IMG/VR virus record: IMGVR_UViG_3300020020_000061
Location: 1-46,425 of that record
Source: a virus
DNA: 46,425 nt
Reading direction: 5' to 3' (one strand)
In this document: positions 38,530 to 46,425 of the stretch, piece after piece
Numbering within the stretch: position 1 is the stretch's first letter
Layout of the letters: every line of letters starts with the position of its first letter
The notes under the pieces: generated by a model
Seen by the model: the letters and a program-made list of their open reading frames with translations, nothing else
What the model was told of the DNA's origin: nothing
Database searches by the model: none
Translations under genes and position numbers: made by a program

Positions 38530-39222
38530 TTATTGATTGCAATACTCAGTGATGACAATTATGCCAGCTCCGCCTGTGCCTCCCACGAACGCTCCAGCCG
38601 CTCCACCGCTCCCGATTGATATAGCTCCCGCTCCACCAGAACCATAGTTTAATCCATTGTTTCCAGCCCCGAAACCAGTTCCAAAAACATTTGTGCCTGA
38701 AAAGTAACTATTTCCTCCGTTTCCATAACTTAATGCTTGTGCCGCTATCCAAGTGCCTTGATTCCCGCCCCCGCCATTCGTATTAAAATCACCACTAGAA
38801 CCTACCCCGCCAGCGCCGCCAAGATTGTTTCCACTAGCCGCAGTTGTTGCGCCAGCCCCACCCACCCCTCCTGTAGCCGTTATCAAAGACCCCAGACTGG
38901 TTGTCCCGCCTGTACCGCCTGTGCCTCCCGTATTAGCTCCTGCTGTTCCTACCGCTCCGATAGTAACTGTCTGGCTTGCTCCGATGGTTGCCGCCGTGAT
39001 TACTTTCCTTGAATATCCTCCACCTCCGCCCCCAGCCGCCACAGACGCTTGTGTTGCGATGCTGATAGCTACACCACCCCCGCCTCCTCCTGGAGCTTGA
39101 ACTTCAACTACGCAATAAAGCATACCTGCTGAAGGCGTATAAGTTCCGCTACTTGTAAAGACTTGTGTCTTGACTGTAGCTACAGTAGTTGCAGTTACAG
39201 CGATTTTATATCTTGTTGCCAA
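38530..39222 (-). CDS. Glycine-rich receptor-binding-like protein, 230 aa
   Basis: A TTG start at 39222 is read (MATRYKIAVTATTVAT...). The middle contains QAPGGGGGGV, GGGGGGYS and many GG-rich loops with beta-strand spacing, ending IIVITEYCNQ. This is the glycine-rich domain found at the tips of some phage tail fibres, where Gly-rich loops contact the host surface. It directly follows the long fibre gene. The receptor is unknown. Confidence 0.75.
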   Translation of the reverse strand: MATRYKIAVTATTVATVKTQVFTSSGTYTPSAGMLYCVVEVQAPGGGGGGVAISIATQASVAAGGGGGGYSRKVITAATIGASQTVTIGAVGTAGANTGGTGGTGGTTSLGSLITATGGVGGAGATTAASGNNLGGAGGVGSSGDFNTNGGGGNQGTWIAAQALSYGNGGNSYFSGTNVFGTGFGAGNNGLNYGSGGAGAISIGSGGAAGAFVGGTGGAGIIVITEYCNQ

Positions 39223-39264
39223 TTTATTAAAATTATGTTGTTAAACTTTTAATGAATAATTATA

Positions 39265-42200
39265 CTATATATTAAGATAGAAATTACTCCCATCAAACTC
39301 AATAGCTCCACTTTCACTAACAGTATTTAATACCCCTGAAGTAAATTTAAGCGGAGCTGTGCCTGCTGTCGCTGTCCCTGCCTTCAAATGCAAGACTGCA
39401 GTCGGGCTCGTCGTCCCGATGCCGACATTGCCGTTTGCTAGAATCGTCATCTTGTTTGAAATCGTTGTTCCTGAATTCGCAGTATTTGTGTAGAAATTAA
39501 GACTTGACCCGTCAAGAGAAAGAACAGCCCCGTGTCTGATGGTTTGATTGCCAAAGTCAAGCTCACCTCCTCCTGTCGCTCCGCCCGCCAGAGCCAAGAA
39601 TGAGTATCTTCCTGAAGCAGCAGTGGATATTGCCGTATAAAAATGGCTGTTTCCTTGACCATAGATGTCAGGATTTGTCGTCCCAATCCCGACAAATCCA
39701 CTATTCAAAATCGTCATCGCTTCCGTCGCTCCGTTGTTGCCTACAAGGAAGTGCATGTCTGCGCCTGTCGCTCCCACTCCAGTTGTAGTTTGCAAGAACA
39801 AGTCCGAAGTAGTCGTTGAACCTCCGATGATTTTGTTGGAGGTCATCAAGATGTTCCCTGTCATTATTCCGCCAGCGAGAGGTAACTTAGCGCTTAATTG
39901 CGTCTGAATCGCCGAAGTAACACCTGAAAGATAACCTAGTTCTGTCGGCGTAACGGCGCTTGATACCAAATTGCTTGAAGCGTCTAAATAGGGAACGGTA
40001 TCAGGGGTGAGCGTTACGAAGGTATAGTCAGGAGCGTTGAAAGCGACATAGTTATCGTGCTGAAGCTGGATACCTGAGCTGTCCATCACGAATCCGCCAT
40101 TGCCTGCCGTTCCTGCCACAGAGAAACTGCCTGTGTCTGCTGTGAGATAAGTTGTTGAGAGTCCTCCATTGTCGGTGGTGATACGCCAGTAAGTGTCGTC
40201 CAAGATGATGGAAGTGCCCGTCGCCGAAGGACTTTTAATGACCGATGTCGCGTCGTAGAGGATAACAGGCACTCCAAAGACCACTCGGTCGTTACCTGTT
40301 ACCGTCAATCCATTCCCGACTATCAAGCTGTAATCGCTCGTTACGGTGTTTCCGAGACCCATTATGATGCTGTAAGAGCCATCTAAAGTGTTACCGAGAC
40401 CAACAACCAAGCTCCCTGAACCTGTTTGCATCGTGTTACCGAGACCGACGACGATGCTTGATTCACCTGTCATAGAGTTGCCGAACCCAACAGCTACATT
40501 ATTTCCAGTATTTAGGGTGTTACTGCCTATAGATAGTGAATCGGTATCGATTGTTGGATATATCATATCGTCTAATTTAGACCAGAGTGACGCTCCTCCC
40601 TGTTGGTCAAGCTGAAAACGAGTGCCTGCGCTGTCTGTCCAGTAGAGGTGAGTGTTGGTAGCTTCCACTGCTCCAGCTTCGGGAGTGGTCATTACCGTTC
40701 CGCCTAGAGTAAATTTAAGAGGTGCTGTGCCTGCGGAGGTAGAAACTACTTGCGTAAAATTAACAGGACTGGAGAGTTCTATAAGAACACCACCAATAAA
40801 GATGCGATTAACGTCCATATCAATCGTCTGATATAGAGCTCCGCCAGAGTTAACATTTAGAACAATCCCAGCCGCGCCGCCAGATTTAGTTATTCTTATG
40901 AAAGAAGTATCATCTACGCCATTATTGGAAGAAAGTTGCGCAGTAGTATCAGTTAAAATGAGCGAACCTCCTATACCAGAAGGACTTTTGATTACATCCC
41001 CAGAGGACATCGTGATATCTGTTCCTCCTGTAACGCTTCCTAAAACAAGGGTTTGAGCCAAAGTTTCACCACCACTCCCATCTAATTGAATGCGAGTCCC
41101 TGCGGAATTTGTCCAATACAAATGAGTATTGATAGCTTCCATCGCGCCTGCTTCTGGGGTAGTCATTAGAGTACCTCCTAGAGTGAATTTAAGAGGTGCA
41201 GAACCAGCCGAAGTGGAGACTACTTGCGAAAATAGAGTGGGAGCAGACAGCTGGAGGGAAGGAGTCCCGATAAAGATTCTGCTCGCATCTATATCAATCG
41301 TGGCATTCAAAGCGCCTCCCGAATTGTGATTTATTCTTATCTGTCCTCCTGTAGCCGATGATACTTCAATGAAAGGACCGTCATCTATGCCAACATCAGT
41401 AGAAAGTTTGGCGTAAGCATTAGTGAGAATCAAAGCTGATTGAGTACCAGAAGGACTGGTTATCATGTCCCCAGAAGAAAGAATGATGTTTTCTCCGCCT
41501 GTGATGTTGCCCAAGACTAAAGTTTGAGCGAGAGTTTCACCACCTGCTGATATATTTCCGCTCCCTAAAATAGAAGTTGAATTGATTGTTTTGATATTTG
41601 TGCCAGAGACTAGAGTGGCTTGCTTGCCATCTAATGCTGTCTGCAAATCAGTCTGGTCAGATAGTGTGCCTGTGATAGAACCCCAAGTGCCACCACCGCC
41701 TCCGCCGCTAGAATTTATAACGTACGGACTAGATGTCGTTCCCAATCCAGTGATAGTTACATTAGTTCCTGCTTGAATTAAATCTGTAATGTTTGAAATA
41801 CCACCTCCATGCCATCTCATATCGGACATATTGAGAGGCATATTTTTGATGTCTTTTAATTCTAGTTTTTGAGCTTTTATTTTAGCGATTATTTTGTTGC
41901 TGTCTTCATATCCGATGATGACTTTACTATCAAGGACATTGTCCAATAGATTTAGTTTAGCAACAATTTGTTCAGGAGTGTCAGGACTGCCATCTTTACC
42001 ATCTTTGCCTACTCCATCAATTCCGTCTCTGCCGTCCCGTCCATCAACCCCGTCCCGCCCATCCTTTCCAGGTATTGGTTCGGGTATTAAAGGTTTAATC
42101 AGATTAGTTAATTCTTCTTCTGTTGGAGTAATTCCGTCTGCTCCTTTTAAACTTGCTCTCTGTTCGTCTGTCAAATCTTCCCAAGTCAAAGGTTCTCCCG

Positions 42201-42357
42201 TATCACCTTTAAAGACAGTTTTCAACGATTGCAAGAAATTATCTTGACTGCCTGCTTTCATTTCTTTCAAGAGTTCAGTTTGTTCTTCAGCGTTTAGTTG
42301 TTGAAGTGTAGTAGGGTCGTCTGCAAATATTTTCTTTAGTTTCTTAAAATCTTTCAT
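39265..42357 (-). CDS. Long tail fibre with collagen-like stem, 1030 aa
   Basis: The N-terminal ~95 residues are helical (virion attachment). Residues about 95-130 are collagen-like (GKDGRDGVDGRDGRDGIDG). Then two tandem copies of a ~155-residue module follow, each starting GGETLAQTLVLG and ending TNSAGTRIQLD or TDSAGTRFQLD. A section of GLGNTMQTGSGSLVVGLGNT-type short repeats reads as a head domain of trimeric adhesins, and the C-terminus repeats NGNVGIGTTSP. Overall a trimeric fibre is expected. A TATAAT box ends 7 bases before the ATG. Confidence 0.82.
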   Translation of the reverse strand: MKDFKKLKKIFADDPTTLQQLNAEEQTELLKEMKAGSQDNFLQSLKTVFKGDTGEPLTWEDLTDEQRASLKGADGITPTEEELTNLIKPLIPEPIPGKDGRDGVDGRDGRDGIDGVGKDGKDGSPDTPEQIVAKLNLLDNVLDSKVIIGYEDSNKIIAKIKAQKLELKDIKNMPLNMSDMRWHGGGISNITDLIQAGTNVTITGLGTTSSPYVINSSGGGGGGTWGSITGTLSDQTDLQTALDGKQATLVSGTNIKTINSTSILGSGNISAGGETLAQTLVLGNITGGENIILSSGDMITSPSGTQSALILTNAYAKLSTDVGIDDGPFIEVSSATGGQIRINHNSGGALNATIDIDASRIFIGTPSLQLSAPTLFSQVVSTSAGSAPLKFTLGGTLMTTPEAGAMEAINTHLYWTNSAGTRIQLDGSGGETLAQTLVLGSVTGGTDITMSSGDVIKSPSGIGGSLILTDTTAQLSSNNGVDDTSFIRITKSGGAAGIVLNVNSGGALYQTIDMDVNRIFIGGVLIELSSPVNFTQVVSTSAGTAPLKFTLGGTVMTTPEAGAVEATNTHLYWTDSAGTRFQLDQQGGASLWSKLDDMIYPTIDTDSLSIGSNTLNTGNNVAVGFGNSMTGESSIVVGLGNTMQTGSGSLVVGLGNTLDGSYSIIMGLGNTVTSDYSLIVGNGLTVTGNDRVVFGVPVILYDATSVIKSPSATGTSIILDDTYWRITTDNGGLSTTYLTADTGSFSVAGTAGNGGFVMDSSGIQLQHDNYVAFNAPDYTFVTLTPDTVPYLDASSNLVSSAVTPTELGYLSGVTSAIQTQLSAKLPLAGGIMTGNILMTSNKIIGGSTTTSDLFLQTTTGVGATGADMHFLVGNNGATEAMTILNSGFVGIGTTNPDIYGQGNSHFYTAISTAASGRYSFLALAGGATGGGELDFGNQTIRHGAVLSLDGSSLNFYTNTANSGTTISNKMTILANGNVGIGTTSPTAVLHLKAGTATAGTAPLKFTSGVLNTVSESGAIEFDGSNFYLNI

Positions 42358-42363
42358 TGTTTA

Positions 42364-42369
42364 ATTATA
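42364..42369 (-). promoter_or_regulatory. -10 box (TATAAT) placed for leaderless fibre mRNA
   Basis: The minus strand reads ATATAATTAAACAATG, so the box ends 7 bases before the fibre ATG (42357). It is one of five cases with the same spacing. Confidence 0.4.
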
Positions 42370-42371
42370 TA

Positions 42372-45300
42372 TCATTTCTTCTTTAATAATTGTGCACCCG
42401 CCACAGCTGCCGCACTAATGCCTGCTCCAAGAAACAATGGATTGAGCATTATTTTCCCGAAAGCATCAACTGGTTCTTTTCCCCATTCTTTCTTGATAGG
42501 AACTTCAGTCCATTCCACACCTTGTTTGTCGGTTATTCTTTTACCTCCGAACTTCTTTAGATAATTGCTTACATCTTTTTCGTAGAATTTGTAGATTGGA
42601 TTGTTTTTATCTACTTTGCCAGAGATGTCAAATTGTTCTTTCATATATTCCATGCCCATTGGCACATTTCCATCATTGTCTTTTATATACTTTATGAAAT
42701 CATCGGGGCTAGGAAAATCCTCGGTCATTCCCTCTGGGGCGTTTCGGGGTATCGCCTTAAACTTCCCATCTCCGAGGACATCGGTGATTATCCAGTCTTG
42801 TCCCATTCCTTGCTTAACTTCTTTGCCAACCTTTAATTCGTCGATTTTGAGAGGATTCCCCATTACTCCTTCTCCTTCTGTCCAAAATCCCGTGCCACCT
42901 TGTCCTAACCCCTCTATCTTCATAGCAGTCTCTCCAGTAGGGAATTGAAGTTTAGTTTTACCATCTTTAGCCGCTTGTTTTATTTCTTCTCGAAACATTC
43001 TGAATATAGATGTGCGGTTGTCGTATTGTTGGAGTTTGGAGAGTTCTTGCTGATTTTTTTGTCTAGCGATTTCATTTCCTTTTATTTCATTTCCATTACC
43101 TAATCGTCTTCCAATGGCACCGAAACTTTCATCATCATTTTTTGATTGTCTAAAAATATCTCCCATTTCTTTTTCCAAATTCCCCTTTTGATATAGGTCT
43201 GTTTGCCCTTCTATCACTCTCACAGTTTTACCATCTGCCATTTCTTCTACACGGGTATGACCGAAGTAGTTTGGAGCTTTCCCTGGAAAATGTGTATTTC
43301 CTGCCGAAGTTTTAATTGGCGATTGATAAATATGTTCTCTATAATTTGCAACATCTCCACGAATACTTTTATCTAATGTAGTATTTTCGTGCATCTGACT
43401 TTCTCGTTTTATTTCTCCTGTTCTTTTTAACGGCAACAATTCCGCCTTTACTTTATCTGCAAACTCTTTGACATTGATGGTGTCGCCTTTCATTGTAGAT
43501 AAGACTTCACGAGTTAAATCTCGTTCAACTTGTTTCAATTCGCCACGATTGGTAGCATCTAAAATATATTGTCTGCTGACAGTGGTTCTGCCTTCTAAAT
43601 CTTTTAAGATTTTAGTGGTTAATTCACCTGTATTCTTGTAACCACTAATAGAAACAAAGCCACCTTCTTTATTAGGGGTGTTTTTGATAGTTTCAAGGAT
43701 TCCGCCTTCGCCTTTTGGGGGAGATGTTACAGATTTGACATTATCGGCTTTATGGTCTATAATAGGGTTTATGGGTATATTATTGTCATTACTAATAGGG
43801 GTCGCAGTTGCGTCATTGATAGAGCGATTAGAAGCTTGACCTGTTTCAACCACAGGGCTTGTAGAGAATCCTTGCTTATTCGGCGTGTACGGCATACCTC
43901 CCTGTGTAGGTTCTGCATAGATAGTATCGCTTGGTGGAAGTGCTAATCTTGTTTCTCTTAAAGCGTCTTGTTCAGCTAACCACTTAACAGTCGCCTTGTA
44001 TGTTTCAGGGTCTTCTATTGCTAAACGAGATAATATCAATCTGCGAATTGGACTTGAAACAGAACTTTTAATTAGTAAATCAGCTACGGCATTTCCACCG
44101 ATAGCTCCCAATATTTTACCTGGAATTGTCTGTCCCAAACTTGAACCGATAATAGTTCCGACATATTTTCCGAGCCTTCCACCCTTAAGAATTTTACTAT
44201 CTAGCGATTCCAAGAATTTAGATGCTTCTAACCTACTTCCAATTTCTCTATTGAGTTGAGCCACTTCAGTGTGTCCTGCTGATTCCGCAACATCTTCAAT
44301 AGTTCTTTGAGATGCTTTAGCGATTAAATAATCAGCATCCTTTCTCAATTTATCAGCTCCGATGAATCCTTTATTTCCAAAAGCATTATTCCAGCGTGCT
44401 TCTTTTATAGCGTTCACTTGAGTTAGATTCATTTCATCTCCTACCGTTATTCTATAATTATCAAATTCATTTTGTATATCTTGTATCAATCTAGGTGAGT
44501 CTCCACTTGCAATATTTTTATCTGATTTCGCTAAAGCAATAGCTTGATTTTCCAAATCATCAATTCTTACTTTAGGAGTTGAATTTTCAACTTCTCTTAT
44601 TGCTTGAATATTTATTTCTCTTAATTTTGAAATACCTTGTCTAAATTCTTCAGCTTGGTCAAAAGTATTGAATTTGGTTCCAGAAGTTTTAGGTACGATG
44701 CCAGCTTCGGCTAGAACTCTCATTGGAGTCTTTCCTTCTGTACCTGCTTTGTTCAGCAAATCAGTTTTGACGTTTGCTTGATTGACAAGTTTTTTGCCAG
44801 GTTTTGTACCTGAAGACCATTCAATATATTTTTCTTCCAAACTATCAACAGCTTTTGGAACTTTCCCTTTTACAGCTGATGTAACTGCATTTGTAACTCC
44901 CGTTTTAGTTTTACTTGCCAATCCTGCGATAGAAGTATCGGCTCCTCGTGTAACTAGACCTGCTGTATCTGAAATAATATCTTTTCCAGTCGCTCCTTTA
45001 CCTCCATACAAAGCAAGAGGAGCATCCAATGGTCTTTCAATCGGATATTTGGCAATGTCTGTATATGTCTGTATTTCTTTGTTAGTTCTATCTTCTTTAG
45101 TACCAATCTGTGAATTTATAGAATCCAAACCTTCTTTGTTGGTTATTAGAGCTTTCTTTAAATTTGTAGTATCTTTTCCTGCTTTTCTTGAATCAATAAT
45201 CATCTGTAATATCTGCTCTCTTTGTTTTACCAATGTTTCTTGCACAGGTTTGAGAGCATCCAGTAAATCAGTTTTATCTTTTTGTCCAACTAAAAACTTG

Positions 45301-45701
45301 CCTGGGGCTTCACCTATCTTGGTTAAAGTATCACCAAATCCTCCAGCAATGTCTTTAGAACCTTCTACGAATCCTCTATTTCTATATATATCTCCTGTAA
45401 CTTCTAGAGATTTGCCAAAGTTTCCAGCCGTACTCTCTAAAGCAAAATTGCCAAGGTTTGCAGCATTACTTGGAATGTTACCAAATGTTTTTGCAATGTT
45501 AGATGGAATAGTTCCAGCTCCGCCAATGCTTGCTTTGAACTGTGGTTCTTGTCCATACTGTTTAGGCGGTGGAGTTACAATTCCATTTCTATCCCAGAAT
45601 GATTGAGTATTTGAAGTTGAAGTAGGTGATACACCTAACTGTGTTAGAGGTTTATCTCCTGTCATTGCTCTTATTCGGTTAATTTGTTCTAAAGTTGGCA
45701 T
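42372..45701 (-). CDS. Large polyvalent, probably ejected virion protein, 1109 aa
   Basis: The N-terminal ~600 residues are helical with few recognisable motifs. Around residues 810-930 the phrases THFPGKAPNYFGHTRVEEMADGKTVRVIEGQTD and IFRMFREEIKQAAKDGKTKLQFPTGE match the conserved block of large polyvalent phage proteins (their usual form: NYxAHxRxxxR..GxxVLxIxExQSDWxQ). These multidomain proteins are packed in virions and injected with the DNA. A GTIIGSSLGQTIPGKILGAIGGNAVADLLI stretch may cross a membrane. The C-terminus ends in a hydrophobic stretch and LLKKK. The N-terminus is repeated at 1-66. Confidence 0.7.
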   Translation of the reverse strand: MPTLEQINRIRAMTGDKPLTQLGVSPTSTSNTQSFWDRNGIVTPPPKQYGQEPQFKASIGGAGTIPSNIAKTFGNIPSNAANLGNFALESTAGNFGKSLEVTGDIYRNRGFVEGSKDIAGGFGDTLTKIGEAPGKFLVGQKDKTDLLDALKPVQETLVKQREQILQMIIDSRKAGKDTTNLKKALITNKEGLDSINSQIGTKEDRTNKEIQTYTDIAKYPIERPLDAPLALYGGKGATGKDIISDTAGLVTRGADTSIAGLASKTKTGVTNAVTSAVKGKVPKAVDSLEEKYIEWSSGTKPGKKLVNQANVKTDLLNKAGTEGKTPMRVLAEAGIVPKTSGTKFNTFDQAEEFRQGISKLREINIQAIREVENSTPKVRIDDLENQAIALAKSDKNIASGDSPRLIQDIQNEFDNYRITVGDEMNLTQVNAIKEARWNNAFGNKGFIGADKLRKDADYLIAKASQRTIEDVAESAGHTEVAQLNREIGSRLEASKFLESLDSKILKGGRLGKYVGTIIGSSLGQTIPGKILGAIGGNAVADLLIKSSVSSPIRRLILSRLAIEDPETYKATVKWLAEQDALRETRLALPPSDTIYAEPTQGGMPYTPNKQGFSTSPVVETGQASNRSINDATATPISNDNNIPINPIIDHKADNVKSVTSPPKGEGGILETIKNTPNKEGGFVSISGYKNTGELTTKILKDLEGRTTVSRQYILDATNRGELKQVERDLTREVLSTMKGDTINVKEFADKVKAELLPLKRTGEIKRESQMHENTTLDKSIRGDVANYREHIYQSPIKTSAGNTHFPGKAPNYFGHTRVEEMADGKTVRVIEGQTDLYQKGNLEKEMGDIFRQSKNDDESFGAIGRRLGNGNEIKGNEIARQKNQQELSKLQQYDNRTSIFRMFREEIKQAAKDGKTKLQFPTGETAMKIEGLGQGGTGFWTEGEGVMGNPLKIDELKVGKEVKQGMGQDWIITDVLGDGKFKAIPRNAPEGMTEDFPSPDDFIKYIKDNDGNVPMGMEYMKEQFDISGKVDKNNPIYKFYEKDVSNYLKKFGGKRITDKQGVEWTEVPIKKEWGKEPVDAFGKIMLNPLFLGAGISAAAVAGAQLLKKK

Positions 45702-46425
45702 AAAATTTATTATTTATATTCAGGATAATATGTTAAAAATTCCACGACAGATACATCATTTTGTCCGAGTTGTTGTTTTAATACTTCTCGTTTTTTGGTT
45801 ATCTCTGGCAAGGAAAGAGGATTAAGAGCAATGTATGAAGTCAGAGTAGCTTCTGCATCCTTTTCATTATCAATCGTATCGCCTACTGGATTATATCCTT
45901 TTGAATAATCAGTTAGAAATTCTGTACCGTCACTCCCGCCTGAAATCTTGTCTATTCTTCTTCCATATTCATTGTAAATATTACGATAAGTCCTTTCTTG
46001 CGTTTTCAATCTGGCATCCAAAGTGCTATTCATAAAACTCCTGGCTTGGTCTGTTAAAAATCCTGTATTTGCAAATACTCTTGCCGTTTTCAATCCAACA
46101 GATTGCCATAGAGCTTGTGCGTAATCTTGTACTGTTTTATATTCTGTTTCACGAACAACAGAATTCGGGTCCATCACTTTAGCAAAAGCATAGACTCTAG
46201 CAATGTCATCAGTTGGCTTTCCACCTAAATCTTTTATGAAATTAACTTGAGTAGAAGTGACATTATAATCTTTTATTACTTGTTCATTATCAAATTGTCC
46301 AGCTATCTGTTGGATTTTAGTTACAGTAGTATTTGAATATCCTGCGCCATAGGCGGCGGCAGCAATACTCTTTTTCCTATTAGCATCTTTGTCCTGATAA
46401 TTGTCAAAACTCATTGGCGTTTTCC
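45635..46425. repeat. Terminal direct repeat with positions 1-791 (diverged)
   Basis: Position n here equals position n-45634 at the left edge along its whole length without net gaps. The first ~75 bases are almost identical and the rest differs by many substitutions, mostly synonymous or conservative. This is what an assembler leaves when it closes a circular or permuted phage genome using reads from a second strain. Confidence 0.8.
45710..46425 (-). CDS. Diverged copy of the peptidoglycan-binding virion protein, C-terminal part (partial)
   Basis: The frame runs off the right edge. Over about 234 residues it aligns without gaps to the C-terminus of the protein at 73-2028, with differences concentrated near the C-terminus (about 80-85% identity by eye). 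It ends one residue earlier because a Gln codon has become TAA. The gene order (this gene, then the polyvalent gene) matches that at the left edge (1-2028). It is therefore the same locus from a related strain, or less likely a tandem paralogue. Confidence 0.8.
   Translation of the reverse strand, partial: KTPMSFDNYQDKDANRKKSIAAAAYGAGYSNTTVTKIQQIAGQFDNEQVIKDYNVTSTQVNFIKDLGGKPTDDIARVYAFAKVMDPNSVVRETEYKTVQDYAQALWQSVGLKTARVFANTGFLTDQARSFMNSTLDARLKTQERTYRNIYNEYGRRIDKISGGSDGTEFLTDYSKGYNPVGDTIDNEKDAEATLTSYIALNPLSLPEITKKREVLKQQLGQNDVSVVEFLTYYPEYK

Noticed and set aside
40086-40277. 63-aa frame inside the fibre gene
   Set aside because: Same strand but wrong phase within a long, clearly coding fibre; Ser/Arg-biased shadow frame.
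44782-45606. 274-aa plus-strand frame
   Set aside because: It lies wholly opposite the polyvalent virion gene and mirrors its codon pattern; composition is hydrophobic and Pro/Ser-biased without motifs.
1-46425. CRISPR array
   Set aside because: No regularly spaced short direct repeats were seen; the repeats present are inside fibre proteins or are inverted.
1-46425. Integrase, lysis-lysogeny repressor or attachment site
   Set aside because: No tyrosine or serine recombinase motif and no CI-like repressor were recognised, so lysogeny by integration is not supported.
1-46425. Recoded stop codons (TGA or TAG read as amino acids)
   Set aside because: Genes end normally at TGA, TAA and TAG with tight overlaps; the capsid interruption is explained by an intron.

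Overview
The window is almost certainly one uncultivated tailed phage genome. Nearly every supported gene lies on the minus strand, tightly packed with ATGA-type overlaps, and there are no host housekeeping genes, rRNAs or recognisable tRNAs. The DNA is A+T-rich and uses TGA as an ordinary stop. Most starts have A/T-rich leaders without a Shine-Dalgarno sequence. The virion set has TerL, a large portal, scaffold, decoration protein, capsid, neck, nozzle-like protein and long fibres, but no long tape-measure protein, which suggests a podovirus-like particle. The host cannot be named; the weak SD usage would fit Bacteroidota or Patescibacteria, but this is inference. The last 791 bases are a diverged, gap-free copy of the first 791 (constant offset 45,634). 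The contig therefore probably closes into a circle of about 45.6 kb, with the two ends coming from related strains.

Layout in the direction of transcription (right to left). 45.7-38.5 kb: a 1109-aa polyvalent, probably ejected, virion protein, then tail fibres. 38.5-36.3 kb: small membrane proteins, a papain-like peptidase with a peptidoglycan-binding domain, and a holin candidate (lysis). 36.3-35.3 kb: zinc-binding small proteins and two promoter-terminator small-RNA candidates. 35.3-33.5 kb: promoter P2, a PD-(D/E)XK exonuclease and a possible ssDNA-binding partner. 33.5-32.85 kb: a gene-free block with promoter P3, a roughly 115-nt small RNA with its own terminator, and a pseudoknotted RNA candidate. 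32.85-26.3 kb: a DNA-modification operon with an SPPY DNA methyltransferase, NinG, HU, a ParB-like protein, a TET/JBP dioxygenase, an amino-acid:DNA transferase-like protein, a methyltransferase-fold protein and a P-loop kinase. 26.2-20.6 kb: promoter P1, a structured parB leader, ParB, and a MoxR ATPase plus VWA pair. 20.6-17.9 kb: many tiny proteins and a Dam-type methylase. 17.5-2 kb: packaging, head and tail genes ending in a peptidoglycan-binding virion protein.

The main finding is the 26.3-29.5 kb cassette. A dioxygenase that would hydroxylate the methyl group of a base in DNA is followed by relatives of the enzymes that phosphorylate 5-hydroxymethyl-pyrimidines and join amino acids or amines to them. 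No cytosine-C5 methyltransferase with its catalytic Pro-Cys and no nucleotide hydroxymethylase is visible. This suggests post-replicative hypermodification that starts from thymine, or from a methylcytosine made by the host.

The major capsid gene is interrupted by a textbook group I intron carrying an endonuclease. Three other homing-type endonucleases are scattered through the genome. Several -10 boxes sit exactly where they would give leaderless late mRNAs. All functional calls are from reading motifs by eye; no database search was run.
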